Source: Microbacterium helvum (GTDB lineage: Bacteria; Actinomycetota; Actinomycetes; Actinomycetales; Microbacteriaceae). From it: a stretch of 64,000 bases of DNA. Under the pieces are notes generated by a model. It saw nothing but the letters and a program-made list of their open reading frames with translations. It made no database searches and was not told the origin of the DNA. The DNA lies in contig NZ_JACXZS010000009.1 in the NCBI RefSeq assembly GCF_014779795.1, positions 62,001 to 126,000 of the forward strand, written 5' to 3'. A program made the translations under genes and the position numbers. This document shows positions 55,956 to 64,000 of this stretch, piece by piece. How positions within the stretch are numbered: position 1 is the stretch's first letter; each line of letters begins with the position of its first letter.

Positions 55956-56967
55956 CGTGATCAGCCCGCCCGCGCCCGCCGCGTCACGCCGCAGATCGAC
56001 CCGCCGCGCCGGCGACACGGTGTTCCTCGGCCTCTCGGCCGCCTCCGCAGTGTCGATCATGGTGATCCTCGCCGGGGTCGCGATCTTCCTGATCATCCAG
56101 GGGCTCCCGGCGATCACCGCCAACTGGGCGGACAACAAGGACCTCAGCTCCATCCAGAACCCCGCCCAGGTGCCGTGGACGAGCTTCTGGGACTACGTCG
56201 GCCCGCTCCTGTGGGGCAGCATCTTCGCAGCGCTCATCGCGATGGTGCTGGGTGCGCCGGTCGCCATCGGCATCGCGCTGTTCATCTCGCATTACGCCCC
56301 CCGCCGCATCGCGGGGGCGCTCGGCTACATCGTCGACCTGCTCGCGGCGGTCCCCTCGATCGTGTTCGGCCTCTGGGGCATCGCGGTCATGCGGCCCTTC
56401 CTGCTGCCGCTCTCGGACTTCCTCAACCAGTACTTCGGCTGGATCCCGCTCTTCGCCGGCCCGGTGTCCTCCACCGGTTCCACGATGCTCGCCGGTGGCG
56501 TCGTGCTGGCCGTCATGATCCTGCCGATCGTCACCTCGATCACACGCGAGATCTTCCTGCAGACGCCGCGCCTGCACGAAGAGGCGGCGCTGGCCCTCGG
56601 CGCGACGAGGTGGGAGATGATCCGTCTGTCGGTCCTGCCCTACGCGCGCAGCGGCATGATCTCGGCGACCCTGCTGGGGATGGGGCGGGCACTGGGCGAG
56701 ACCATGGCCATCGCGATGATCATGTCGCCGTCCGTGCTGTACTCGCTCCTCATCCTCACCGACGGCTACAACTCGCAGACGATCGCCGCGAACGTCGCAC
56801 TCAACTTCCCGGTCGCCACCGAGATCCAGCGCTCTGCGCTCATCGGCACCGGCCTGATGCTGTTCGTCGTCTCCTTCGCGGTGAACATGCTCGCCCGATA
56901 CATCATCGCCGCACAGGGTCCGAAGCCGGCGCGCAAGCGCCGCCGCAAGGAAGGAAAGGTCGCATGA
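55948..56967 (+). CDS. pstC: Phosphate ABC transporter permease PstC
   Basis: A 339-residue inner-membrane subunit with six transmembrane helices after a cytoplasmic basic N-terminus (RRRSTRRAGDT). The permease EAA loop, which contacts PstB, is EEAALALGATRWEMIRLSVL near 210. The C-terminal [11 protein letters not shown] is basic. Start at ATG 55948 (MADVISPP). A TTG at 55873 in frame is less likely. Its stop codon overlaps pstA. It transports phosphate received from PstS. Confidence 0.95.
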   Translation: MADVISPPAPAASRRRSTRRAGDTVFLGLSAASAVSIMVILAGVAIFLIIQGLPAITANWADNKDLSSIQNPAQVPWTSFWDYVGPLLWGSIFAALIAMVLGAPVAIGIALFISHYAPRRIAGALGYIVDLLAAVPSIVFGLWGIAVMRPFLLPLSDFLNQYFGWIPLFAGPVSSTGSTMLAGGVVLAVMILPIVTSITREIFLQTPRLHEEAALALGATRWEMIRLSVLPYARSGMISATLLGMGRALGETMAIAMIMSPSVLYSLLILTDGYNSQTIAANVALNFPVATEIQRSALIGTGLMLFVVSFAVNMLARYIIAAQGPKPARKRRRKEGKVA

Positions 56968-58067
56968 CGTCGACCATGACCCCCTCCGCGCCGCAGGTCC
57001 GGCAGCAGATGCGACTCACGAGCGGCCACCTTCCTCGGTTCATCGAGCCGATCCTCCTCGTCGGGGTGGCGATCCTCGTCGGGCTCGTGATGTTCGTCCT
57101 CACCCAGAGCCTGAACATCGCCATCTGGCTGGTCCTGACCGCCGTGCTCTACCTGATCGCGATCGGAGTGGGCGCGTCGATCGTCGAAGGTCGACGCAAG
57201 GCCACCGACCGCGTCGTGCGCGGCGTCGTCACGGCGTTCTTCGTGCTCGCGGTCGCGCCGCTCATCTCGACGCTGTGGACCGTCATCGCCAAGGGCGCCG
57301 AGATCGTGAACTGGCAGTTCATCACGTCGGTCACCGAGTCGACGTTCAACCCTGAGACCCTCGAGGTCACGAGCACGCCGGGCGCGCTGCAGGCGATCGT
57401 CGGAACGCTCATCATCACGGGCATCGCCGCGCTCATCTCGGTGCCCATCGGCATCCTCACCGCGGTCTACCTGACCGAGTACGCACTGCCGACCAACCCG
57501 CTGCGTCGCACCATCACCTTCCTGGTCGACGTGATGACCGGCATCCCTTCGATCGTCGCCGGTCTGTTCGCGTTCTCGCTCTTCAGCCTCATCGTCGGAC
57601 CCAAGGCGTTCAGCGGCTTCTCCGCATCGATCGCGCTGTGCGTGCTCATGATCCCGATCGTGGTCCGCTCTACCGAAGAGATGATCCGCCTCGTCCCCGC
57701 AGACCTGCGTGAGGCGTCCCTGGCCCTCGGCGTGCCGAAGTCCACCACGATCCTCAAGGTCGTGCTGCGGACGGCGGCAAGCGGAATCGTCACGGGTGTC
57801 GTCCTGGCGGTAGCGCGTGTCGTCGGCGAGACCGCGCCGATCTTCATCGCCGCGAGCTTCACCGACAACTTCAACGCCGACCCGTTCAAGGGTCCCATGC
57901 AGACCCTTCCGGTCATGGCGTACACGGCCTACAGCTTCCCTTCGAAGGACATCGACGCGTCACAGGCGCAGGCGTGGGGCGCCGCGCTGCTGCTGGTGAT
58001 CCTCGTCGTCATCTTCAACCTCATCGCCCGGCTCATCGCGAAGCTCTTCGCGCCGAAGACCCGTTAG
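56964..58067 (+). CDS. pstA: Phosphate ABC transporter permease PstA
   Basis: A 367-residue partner of PstC. Hydrophobic helices at about 30-75 and 85-110 precede the core permease domain (150-360), with the EAA loop in [21 protein letters not shown] near 250 and the typical [13 protein letters not shown] near 285. It is about 70 residues longer at the N-terminus than E. coli PstA. The ATG overlaps the pstC stop codon (ATGA). Confidence 0.95.
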   Translation: MTSTMTPSAPQVRQQMRLTSGHLPRFIEPILLVGVAILVGLVMFVLTQSLNIAIWLVLTAVLYLIAIGVGASIVEGRRKATDRVVRGVVTAFFVLAVAPLISTLWTVIAKGAEIVNWQFITSVTESTFNPETLEVTSTPGALQAIVGTLIITGIAALISVPIGILTAVYLTEYALPTNPLRRTITFLVDVMTGIPSIVAGLFAFSLFSLIVGPKAFSGFSASIALCVLMIPIVVRSTEEMIRLVPADLREASLALGVPKSTTILKVVLRTAASGIVTGVVLAVARVVGETAPIFIAASFTDNFNADPFKGPMQTLPVMAYTAYSFPSKDIDASQAQAWGAALLLVILVVIFNLIARLIAKLFAPKTR

Positions 58068-58086
58068 TACGAAAGGCCGCCCACAG

Positions 58087-58866
58087 GTGTCCAAAAGCAT
58101 CGAAGTCAACGACCTCAACGTCTACTACAGCGACTTCCTCGCCGTCGAAGGCGTCTCGCTGTACATCGAGCCGCGCAGCGTGACGGCGTTCATCGGCCCG
58201 TCCGGCTGCGGCAAGTCGACGTTCCTGCGCACGCTCAATCGCATGCACGAAGTGATCCCCGGGGGCCGGGTCGAGGGCGAGGTGATGATCGACGGCGACA
58301 ACCTCTACGGGGCGAACGTCGATCCCGTGCTCGTGCGCCGCCAGGTGGGCATGGTGTTCCAGCGCCCCAACCCCTTCCCGACGATGTCGATCAAAGAGAA
58401 CGTGCTCGCGGGCGTGAAGCTCAACAACAAGCGCATCTCGAAGTCCGATGCGGACGCCCTCGTCGAGCAGTCGCTGCAGGGCGCGAACCTCTGGAACGAG
58501 GTCAAGGATCGCCTGGACAAGCCCGGCGGCGGCCTCTCGGGCGGCCAGCAGCAGCGCCTGTGCATCGCCCGGGCCATCGCCGTCTCGCCCGAGGTGATCC
58601 TGATGGACGAGCCGTGCTCGGCGCTCGACCCGATCTCGACCTATGCGATCGAGGAGCTCATCGGCGAGCTGAAGAACACCTACACGGTCGTCATCGTGAC
58701 GCACAACATGCAGCAGGCCTCGCGTGTGAGCGACAAGACCGCGTTCTTCAACATCGCCGGCACCGGCAAGCCGGGAAAGCTCATCGAGTACGACGACACC
58801 GCCACGATCTTCACGACGCCGTCAGTGCAGGCCACCGAGGACTACGTCTCGGGCCGCTTCGGGTGA
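58087..58866 (+). CDS. pstB: Phosphate ABC transporter ATPase PstB
   Basis: A 259-residue ATPase that powers phosphate import. Walker A is GPSGCGKST at 36-44, Q-loop [13 protein letters not shown] near 92, signature LSGGQQQR near 150, Walker [14 protein letters not shown] near 170 and switch histidine VTHNMQQA near 203. Length and motifs are normal for PstB. GTG start at 58087, 19 bases after pstA. Its end converges closely with pabC. Confidence 0.97.
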   Translation: MSKSIEVNDLNVYYSDFLAVEGVSLYIEPRSVTAFIGPSGCGKSTFLRTLNRMHEVIPGGRVEGEVMIDGDNLYGANVDPVLVRRQVGMVFQRPNPFPTMSIKENVLAGVKLNNKRISKSDADALVEQSLQGANLWNEVKDRLDKPGGGLSGGQQQRLCIARAIAVSPEVILMDEPCSALDPISTYAIEELIGELKNTYTVVIVTHNMQQASRVSDKTAFFNIAGTGKPGKLIEYDDTATIFTTPSVQATEDYVSGRFG

Positions 58867-58881
58867 TCCTCGCCGCGCGGC

Positions 58882-59769
58882 TCAGTCGCGCGGGCTCAGC
58901 AGGTATCGGTTGATGGATGCCGTCAGCCCGGCGTCCACCGGAACGTCCATGCCGTCGATCGCGGTGATGGGCGCGGCCAGGCGCACGCTCGACACCAGCC
59001 ACGCGGCATCCGCGTCCTTCAGCGATCGCGTCGGAAGCGTCGCGTAGCCGGTCTCGAACCCCTCGGACGCGAGGTGCGCGAACAGGCTCAGCTGCGTCGT
59101 GCCGTGCAGGATGCCGCCGTTCGGGGCCGGGGTGACGAATCGACCGTCGATGCGGACGATGAGCGACGCGGTGGGCGCCTCGAGCACGAACCCGTCGGAC
59201 GTCACGAAGACGGCGTCGTCAGCCCCGCGCCGATGCGCCTCGCGGATGGCGGCCATGTTCACCGCGTACGACAGCGTCTTGGCGCCCAGCAGCAGCCAGG
59301 GCGCCTTCGCCGGGGTGTCGATCCCGTAGCCGCGGTCAAGCGTGACCACCCGGATGCCCTGCTCGCGTGCGACCGTGTTGTCCGCGGCCGCTGCCGCGGT
59401 CGCCCACGCGGTGGGCGCCGGGCCGTGCTCGACGCCGCGGCTGAGGATCAGCTTGACGACGCCTTCGCCTCGCTGCGGGGCGTGCGTCGCGGCGATCTCG
59501 ACCGCACGACGCCACTGTTCGAGGTGGGGTGCCGGAAGGTCGCAGATCGCCGCAGAGTGGGCGAGGCGTTCCAGATGCGCCTGCGTCTCCTGCGGATGCC
59601 CGTCGACGACGCCGATCGACTCGAAGATGCCGTCGCCGCGCTGCGTGCTCAGTTCGCCGACGCTCAGCGCCGGGGCGGACGGGTCGATCGCGCGGAACGT
59701 GTCGTCGAAGTCGGTTCGGGGGTCATCCGATGCCGCGGGCTCGATCACGAGCGCGAAACGCAGTGCCAT
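58882..59769 (-). CDS. pabC: Aminodeoxychorismate lyase (class IV PLP enzyme)
   Basis: A 295-residue fold-type IV PLP enzyme. The PLP lysine is in LLGAKTLSYAVNMAA near 165, preceded by arginine in ILSRGVEH near 110. DGFVLEAPTASLIV near 200 and GILHGTTQLSLF near 225 are family blocks. It should convert aminodeoxychorismate to p-aminobenzoate for folate synthesis. Branched-chain or D-amino acid aminotransferase is the alternative, since the family is hard to separate by sequence. Stop codon 15 bases from pstB. Confidence 0.82.
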   Translation of the reverse strand: MALRFALVIEPAASDDPRTDFDDTFRAIDPSAPALSVGELSTQRGDGIFESIGVVDGHPQETQAHLERLAHSAAICDLPAPHLEQWRRAVEIAATHAPQRGEGVVKLILSRGVEHGPAPTAWATAAAAADNTVAREQGIRVVTLDRGYGIDTPAKAPWLLLGAKTLSYAVNMAAIREAHRRGADDAVFVTSDGFVLEAPTASLIVRIDGRFVTPAPNGGILHGTTQLSLFAHLASEGFETGYATLPTRSLKDADAAWLVSSVRLAAPITAIDGMDVPVDAGLTASINRYLLSPRD

Positions 59770-59814
59770 GCCCCGAGCCTAAGCCGTCGGGAATGCGAGG
59801 CCGCTCGTCTCGGT

Positions 59815-59904
59815 TACACTGGATCGGCCGGGCCGCAGTAACCCCGGGCTCCATCTTCTGCCGCCGCGAGCGGCCTTGCGCCGAGAGGCGTTCTGCGGCC
59901 CGGC
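59815..59904 (+). ncRNA. Candidate small structured RNA
   Basis: A TACACT -10 hexamer (59815-59820) is followed six bases later by a 78-nt segment whose ends pair perfectly over 12 bp (59827-59838 with 59893-59904). Inside are two short hairpins, GCCGC-CGCGA-GCGGC (59860-59874) and CGCC-GAGA-GGCG (59879-59890, a GNRA tetraloop). The transcript would begin exactly at the outer stem. No -35 is obvious and it does not resemble a family I know (not tmRNA, SRP RNA or 6S). It could also be a repeat-derived cruciform. Confidence 0.35.
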
Positions 59905-60005
59905 ACTTTCATGCCTCCGGGGATCCGCGCCGCGGGTGCTCGAACCCCGGCACCGGTGCCCGTATGCCGCGGCGCTCCGCCACTGTCGACTTCTACTTCC
60001 GCCGA

Positions 60006-60110
60006 CACAACATCGGATCCGCGCCCGCGGAGGCCATGCCCGACACGCCGGGCCGCGGCATCCACAACCCGGCGCGTCGCGTCGCCGGCCCGCACCCGCG
60101 GATCCGATTC
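60006..60110. repeat. Palindromic 105-nt element, copy A
   Basis: A 105-nt block with ends ATCGGATCCGC and GCGGATCCGAT as inverted repeats. It is identical to copy B at 60177 and a close relative of copies C and D at 61280 and 61453. All four are in the same orientation. No coding is supported. Confidence 0.9.
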
Positions 60111-60176
60111 GGTGCGATCGAGCCAGGGGGGAACCGGCCGGCAGACGAGGCGTGGGCACAGGTCAGCCGGGTGCTG

Positions 60177-60281
60177 CACAACATCGGATCCGCGCCCGCG
60201 GAGGCCATGCCCGACACGCCGGGCCGCGGCATCCACAACCCGGCGCGTCGCGTCGCCGGCCCGCACCCGCGGATCCGATTC
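60177..60281. repeat. Palindromic 105-nt element, copy B
   Basis: An exact copy of the block at 60006-60110, beginning 171 bp later in the same orientation. The spacer between A and B is unique. It lies between copy A and the end of the DUF559 gene. Confidence 0.9.
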
Positions 60282-60342
60282 TCTGTGCAGCAGACGTGGG
60301 GAGGATGCGACCGAACCGGCGCCACGACGGCGCCCAGCGGCC

Positions 60343-61170
60343 TCAGGCGAGGTGGAGGCCTCGGTCGATGTAGGCGAGGATCGCCATCTCGACCGTCGGC
60401 CAATCGTGCACAACCAGCGCATAGTCGAATCGGAGCGTGACGTGCCCCCACGACGCGGCGTTCGCGTCCCGGACGAGGTCCTTGTGCCGATGGGACTCGT
60501 CGTCGTGATTCGGCGCTCCATCCACCTCCACGATGAGCCGGTCGCCGATCAGAAAGTCCACGCGTCCGACCGACGGGATCCTCATCTGAGTACGCACCGG
60601 CAGATTGTGGCTGCGAAGCCGCCACCGCAGAAGTGATTCGAGTCCACTGTCGGCGTCCGCGCGTGAGAATGCGATGGCATCTCGTGCGTCCGGCCCGACT
60701 CGCGCACGAAGCCATGCGAGCCCCGTCTCAGACAGCTGTTTCAGGCGCCGGGCCGATTCCAGGGTGACGAAGAACTCCTCGAGCCCACGACACAACAGAA
60801 TCTGCCGCAACACGCGGGGAACGGACGGGATGCCGAACGAGTCCTTGGTCGTCCCGTCGTCCCAGTGCGTGACGCAGCGGCACTCGTCATGCGGATACGA
60901 GCGTCCGTGTGCGCGCAGCCAGACATGGGGAGCTGCATCCGTCTCCAGCACCCACAGCCCCAGGTGGCGTGCCGCCGTCACACAGGCCAGCGACCCACCG
61001 TGCGTTGCGGCTGCAGTCACGTCGGCGCAAGCTCCGTCCGAGGCGTACACTCCGCGACGCAAGGACGAGAGGCTGCCGTCCGCGACGCGTTGGGCGATCT
61101 TCGCTCGGGTGTGGCCGGAACTCGTCAGCTCACGGAACGACGACACGGCAGGTTGCTCGACGGTGCACAC
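60343..61170 (-). CDS. DUF559 endonuclease-fold protein with AbiEi-like N-terminus
   Basis: A 275-residue protein. The N-terminal 60 residues resemble the AbiEi-type winged helix (RELTSSGHTRAKIAQRVADG then LSSLRRGVYAS). The C-terminal 95 residues match DUF559, a Vsr/restriction-like nuclease fold: VDFLIGDRLIVEVDG with acidic residues near 205-212, then a HRHKDLVRDANA helix and VTLRFDYALVVHDW. GTG 61170 is the best start. Longer readings run through repeat DNA. It is enclosed by two tandem pairs of palindromic elements. A toxin-antitoxin or defence role is possible but unproven. Confidence 0.75.
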   Translation of the reverse strand: MCTVEQPAVSSFRELTSSGHTRAKIAQRVADGSLSSLRRGVYASDGACADVTAAATHGGSLACVTAARHLGLWVLETDAAPHVWLRAHGRSYPHDECRCVTHWDDGTTKDSFGIPSVPRVLRQILLCRGLEEFFVTLESARRLKQLSETGLAWLRARVGPDARDAIAFSRADADSGLESLLRWRLRSHNLPVRTQMRIPSVGRVDFLIGDRLIVEVDGAPNHDDESHRHKDLVRDANAASWGHVTLRFDYALVVHDWPTVEMAILAYIDRGLHLA

Positions 61171-61279
61171 CGTCTCAGTGTTCGGAACCCGGCGACAGCT
61201 CGCCGCGCGGATCGAAGCATCTGTGGACAGCTCGGCGGAACGCCCCCTTTGGGGAGGAGACGCCGGTGTGCACCTACGA

Positions 61280-61383
61280 CACAACATCGGATCCGCACGT
61301 GCGGGGCGCCGGCCGACACGCCGGGCCGCGGCATCCCGTACCCGGCATGTCGCGCCGTCGGCCCGCACCCGCGGATCCGATTC
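61280..61383. repeat. Palindromic element, copy C
   Basis: A 104-nt relative of copies A and B with the same inverted termini, differing mainly in the left arm interior (CACGTGCGGGGCGCC) and the middle. Same orientation as A and B, upstream of the DUF559 gene. Confidence 0.9.
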
Positions 61384-61452
61384 TGTGCGATCACGCCGGG
61401 CACCGGGCCGCAGACGCTGGGTCGCAGCAGTCGGCTGCGAGCGGCATCCCGA

Positions 61453-61556
61453 CACAACATCGGATCCGCACGTGCGGGGCGCCGGCCGACACGCCGGGCC
61501 GCGGCATCCCGTACCCGGCACGTCGCGCCGTCGGCCCGCACCCGCGGATCCGATTC
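61453..61556. repeat. Palindromic element, copy D
   Basis: Nearly identical to copy C, with about one difference seen, beginning 173 bp later in the same orientation. The rest of the 61171-61668 gap shows no gene. Confidence 0.9.
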
Positions 61557-61668
61557 TGTGCAGGACGCGATCGGGCGCGCACTGCGCACCCGCCCCGCAG
61601 CGACCGGCGGACCGGCGGACGCTGCGGCCCCGACGTCACGGTCGCGGTGGGCGTGGCGAGTGGATGCC

Positions 61669-62307
61669 TCAGGTCAGCGCGTCGCGACGCCACAGGCCGG
61701 CGCACGCAGAGAGGTCGGCGGCGTAGTCCGACAGCCGCAGGGCGCGGGTGGTGAAGGCGGACGCGCGCTCGGGCTCGGTGTGCTCGTAGTCGTCGGCCAC
61801 GTGCGTGGCGCCGGAGGCCTGTACCCGGCAGAACGCAGCCGCGCGATCCAGTGCCACGGCGAAGTCTCCCTCGAACAGACCGCGCAGGATGGTGTCTACG
61901 AGTGCCACGAGCTCTTCCGGTCCCGCGGGCGACGGTGCGCCCGCGACGACGTCGTCGGCCGAGGCGAGCTCGGCACGGCCGCGCTCGTAGAGGAGCGCGG
62001 CCGTGCGCGGATCGTCGTGGATCATGAGCTGCACCAGGTAGAGCCGCCACAGCGCGCCCGGAAGGCTGCGTGACGGCGACCGCGACCACAGCTCGGCGAT
62101 GTCGTCGATGCCGTGCTCGTCGGTGAACGCGACGAGCCGGTCGACCGTCGCACCGTCGGGGTCGGCCCGTACCCGCGCGAGCAGGGCGTGCGCCGTCGTG
62201 TGCGCGATGCGCGACACCTCGGCCGGGTCCTCTGCCGAGAACGTCCGGTCGAAGAGTTCGGCCGGCCGGCGGACGGGTTTGTGGAACTCACGGGACGAAT
62301 CGCTCAT
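61669..62307 (-). CDS. Helical protein of unknown function
   Basis: A 212-residue soluble, mostly alpha-helical protein with no recognised domain. Landmarks are VSRIAHTTAHALLARVRADP near 40, LWRLYLVQLMIHDDPRTAAL near 95 and a C-terminal ALRLSDYAADLSACAGLWRR. GGAGACG precedes the ATG at 62307. It looks like actinobacterial proteins sometimes mislabelled RNA polymerase subunit, but I see no polymerase motif. Separated from the DUF559 gene by the C/D repeats. Confidence 0.7.
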   Translation of the reverse strand: MSDSSREFHKPVRRPAELFDRTFSAEDPAEVSRIAHTTAHALLARVRADPDGATVDRLVAFTDEHGIDDIAELWSRSPSRSLPGALWRLYLVQLMIHDDPRTAALLYERGRAELASADDVVAGAPSPAGPEELVALVDTILRGLFEGDFAVALDRAAAFCRVQASGATHVADDYEHTEPERASAFTTRALRLSDYAADLSACAGLWRRDALT

Positions 62308-62394
62308 CGTCTCCAGGCTACCGGCGGCGACGAGCACCCGTTTCTGTTCGAGCTGCATCGCCGCGATCCACGGCAGGCACATGTCGCGTCCCGC

Positions 62395-62802
62395 TCAGAC
62401 CTGGTTGATGCGGATGTGGTTGCCCGCCGGGTCGCGGAAGGCGGCGTCCCGGGGCCCCCAGCCCTGCTCCTTCGGCTCCTGCAGCACTTCGGCTCCGAAC
62501 GCACGCAGCTTCTCGAACGTGGCGTCGAGGTCGGTGGTGGTGAAGACGTACGGGCCGGGGCCCGACCCCTTGACCACGAGCCGTTGCAGCGCGTCGCCGT
62601 CGTCGGGCGAGCGACCGGCGGACGGGTCCGACACGACGAGCGACAGGCCGGGCTGGCCCGGGAAGCCGAAGCTCACCCAGCGGTGGCCGTCGTACGCGAC
62701 GTCGTTCACGATCTCGAGGCCGAGCCCGTCGCGGTAGAAGGGGATGGCGGCGTCGACGTCGTCCACGGTGATGGGGCTGTATGCCAGTGCGATGTTCGTC
62801 AT
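62395..62802 (-). CDS. VOC superfamily (glyoxalase/bleomycin resistance-like) protein
   Basis: A 135-residue single-domain VOC protein with two beta-alpha-beta-beta-beta units: SPITVDDVDAAIPFYRDGLG, then GPGPYVFTTTDLDATFEKLR and the closing DPAGNHIRINQV. A metal-binding glutamate is not clearly present at the expected end of the last strand, so catalysis is uncertain. The start at 62802 (MTNIALAY) fits the domain. Possible lyase, isomerase or binding protein. Confidence 0.85.
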   Translation of the reverse strand: MTNIALAYSPITVDDVDAAIPFYRDGLGLEIVNDVAYDGHRWVSFGFPGQPGLSLVVSDPSAGRSPDDGDALQRLVVKGSGPGPYVFTTTDLDATFEKLRAFGAEVLQEPKEQGWGPRDAAFRDPAGNHIRINQV

Positions 62803-62855
62803 GGCCACCACGCTACGGACGCATCGGCCCCGGCGCTTCTCCGATCCTGCTCGGT

Positions 62856-63287
62856 TCAGGCGTACCGCGTGGGACGCGTCAGGATCTTCGCGACGCACAG
62901 CGGCATCGCCTCGGCGGCGTCGTGCGGCCGCGACCGGTACGAACTCGGCGACTCCCCCACGATCTCGCTGAAGGTCGAGCTGAACGACCCCAGCGACGTG
63001 GCCCCGACGGCGGTGCAGGCATCCGTGACCGACACCCCGTCGCGCAGCAGTGACATCGCGCGTTCGATACGACGCGTCATGAGGTAGGCGTACGGAGTCT
63101 CGCCGTACGCGGCCTTGAACTCCCGCGAGAAATGAGCAGGCGACATGAGCGCTTTCGCGGCCATCGTGGGCACGTCGAGCGGAAGCGCGTAGTCGCGGTC
63201 CATCAGGTCACGCGCACGACGCAGGTGCGCGAGCGTCTGAGTCGTCTGCGACGGCGAGGTCTTCTGGGAGGCGGATGCCACAGCCAC
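62856..63287 (-). CDS. Short AraC family transcriptional regulator
   Basis: A 143-residue protein consisting almost only of the AraC two-HTH domain: LDVPTMAAKALMSPAHFSRE near 38 and SVTDACTAVGATSLGSFSST near 85, with the family GESPSSYR ending. There is no separate ligand-binding domain. GTG start. It precedes the VOC gene by 53 bases on the same strand and probably regulates it. Such AraC-VOC pairs are common in actinobacteria. Confidence 0.88.
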   Translation of the reverse strand: MAVASASQKTSPSQTTQTLAHLRRARDLMDRDYALPLDVPTMAAKALMSPAHFSREFKAAYGETPYAYLMTRRIERAMSLLRDGVSVTDACTAVGATSLGSFSSTFSEIVGESPSSYRSRPHDAAEAMPLCVAKILTRPTRYA

Positions 63288-63301
63288 AGGCTACCGAAGC
63301 G

Positions 63302-63922
63302 TCAGTCGGTCGGGATCTGTGCGACCGTATCGCCGAGCGGCCGGTCGGCCATGTCGTCGGCGCGCTCGAGCGTGATGATGACGGTCTCGGCCGGCCGCCA
63401 GTCGTCGAGCACCAGGGTCGCGGCGCCTGCGGGGTCGATGTCGAGCGTGCCCGCCTCGACGGGGTCGCCATCGCGCAGCACCCAGACCGCGAGTGTCTCT
63501 CGCGGCTCGGTCGCGGACACGCGCTGGGCCACCAGGACGAGGTCGGCGCCCTCGTCTGACCAGTGCGCGGTGGCGATGCCGCCGCCGGCGACGGCGACGG
63601 CGACGGTCGCCGAGGCCGCATCCGCCGCGCCCTGGACCGCCGCGAGGGCCGCCGCCTGCGGCGTGAGGGCGACGCGTTCGTTGATCGTCGCGACCGCGAA
63701 TCCCACGCCGGTGAGTACGACGAGGGATGCCGCGAACCCGCCGATCACACGGTTCCAGTTGCGGCGGCTCTGAGCCTGGACGGTGACGGTGTCCGTCGTC
63801 GGGCCATGGCCTGCGACCGGAGCGGCGGCAGCGGCCTCGGACGCCGAGAGGTCAGGAAGCGGAGGAATGAGCGAATCGACGCCCTGATCTGCGGCATCCC
63901 TGTCCCGAGCCTCGTCCCCCAT
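63302..63922 (-). CDS. Membrane protein with RskA-like anti-sigma C-terminal domain
   Basis: A 206-residue protein with an N-terminal cytoplasmic region (1-60), one transmembrane helix (IGGFAASLVVLTGVGFAVAT, about 62-84) and an extracytoplasmic domain resembling the C-terminal domain of anti-sigma-K factors (LAVWVLRDGDPVEAGTLDID). No zinc-binding HxxxCxxC anti-sigma motif is seen in the N-terminus, so its sigma-binding ability is doubtful. Start at 63922 follows GGAGG. A sigma factor gene, if present, would lie outside the window to the right. Confidence 0.65.
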   Translation of the reverse strand: MGDEARDRDAADQGVDSLIPPLPDLSASEAAAAAPVAGHGPTTDTVTVQAQSRRNWNRVIGGFAASLVVLTGVGFAVATINERVALTPQAAALAAVQGAADAASATVAVAVAGGGIATAHWSDEGADLVLVAQRVSATEPRETLAVWVLRDGDPVEAGTLDIDPAGAATLVLDDWRPAETVIITLERADDMADRPLGDTVAQIPTD

Positions 63923-64000
63923 CACCCCTCCAGCATGCCGCACACGGCTCGCCGGAGGCTGGGAGGTCGCTCCGCATGCCTCATGTCGGCGGCTTCGTCA
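63922..64000 (-). CDS. Possible 3' end of an upstream gene
   Basis: An open minus-strand frame enters from the window edge and ends ...RRAVCGMLEG with its TGA overlapping the next ATG (TGATG) at 63922-63924. The overlap resembles translational coupling, as expected for a sigma/anti-sigma pair. With only 25 codons visible and other frames closed early, identity cannot be judged. Confidence 0.3.
   Translation of the reverse strand, partial: DEAADMRHAERPPSLRRAVCGMLEG

Noticed and set aside
60006..60287. Coding sequence through the palindromic repeats
   Set aside because: Open frames exist on both strands because of composition, but the translations are repetitive arginine/proline-rich text with no folding pattern. 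Inverted symmetry explains them.

Overview
The window comes from a high-G+C actinobacterium, most likely a Microbacterium-like member of the Microbacteriaceae. The evidence is the very GC-rich codon use, frequent GTG/TTG starts, and actinobacterial markers and gene orders: carD next to a fused ispDF, rlmB-cysS, senX3-regX3 divergent from phoU, a GlnR-type regulator, ppk-mutT1-pstSCAB, DUF4032 and a WhiB protein. There is one tRNA, no rRNA and no CRISPR array.

Positions 1-20,300 hold a purine and glyoxylate catabolic region. A minus-strand operon encodes a urate/xanthine permease, uricase, HIU hydrolase and OHCU decarboxylase (urate to S-allantoin). Farther right are allantoinase, glycerate kinase, glyoxylate carboligase, tartronate semialdehyde reductase, a hydroxypyruvate isomerase-like protein, ureidoglycine aminohydrolase, a DUF6986 protein, malate synthase and malic enzyme. 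Glyoxylate can leave by two routes: the glycerate route (Gcl, GlxR, GlxK) or through malate to pyruvate (AceB, malic enzyme). An IclR regulator closes the region. Four two-part operator-like sequences with the same 21-bp spacing lie upstream of the urate operon, the hyi-led operon, the malic-enzyme operon and iclR, which suggests one IclR regulon. A short-chain dehydrogenase and an MFS exporter with a possible leader peptide lie in between.

Positions 22,443-30,446 are an integrated element of about 8 kb bounded by a 40-bp direct repeat within the 5' half of a tRNA-Thr(TGT) gene. It carries a tyrosine integrase, an XRE repressor, several small excisionase-like HTH proteins, a tightly overlapping operon of small genes including a WhiB protein, a large nested inverted repeat, and a complete HK97-type major capsid protein. 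No terminase, portal, protease or tail gene is seen. It looks like a capsid-carrying phage satellite or a strongly reduced prophage.

Positions 30,500-50,500 are mostly housekeeping: a DsbA-fold membrane protein without CXXC, a sugar-type ABC ATPase, DUF4032, two paralogous NAD(P)-binding proteins, rlmB, cysS, an EamA transporter, a GNAT acetyltransferase, ispDF, carD, a lipoprotein, regX3-senX3, phoU, gpmA, a methyltransferase, a FUSC-type membrane protein, ygfZ and a nitrobindin-like protein. Several convergent gene pairs are separated by strong hairpins or by unrelated short-repeat arrays.

Positions 50,600-58,870 form a phosphate block: glnR, ppk, mutT1 and pstSCAB. Sequences matching the actinobacterial PHO-box pattern of 11-nt direct repeats precede phoU, ppk and pstS. 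The right end (58,880-64,000) has pabC, a candidate small structured RNA, a DUF559 gene flanked by two tandem pairs of a 105-nt palindromic repeat, and regulatory or uncharacterised genes.
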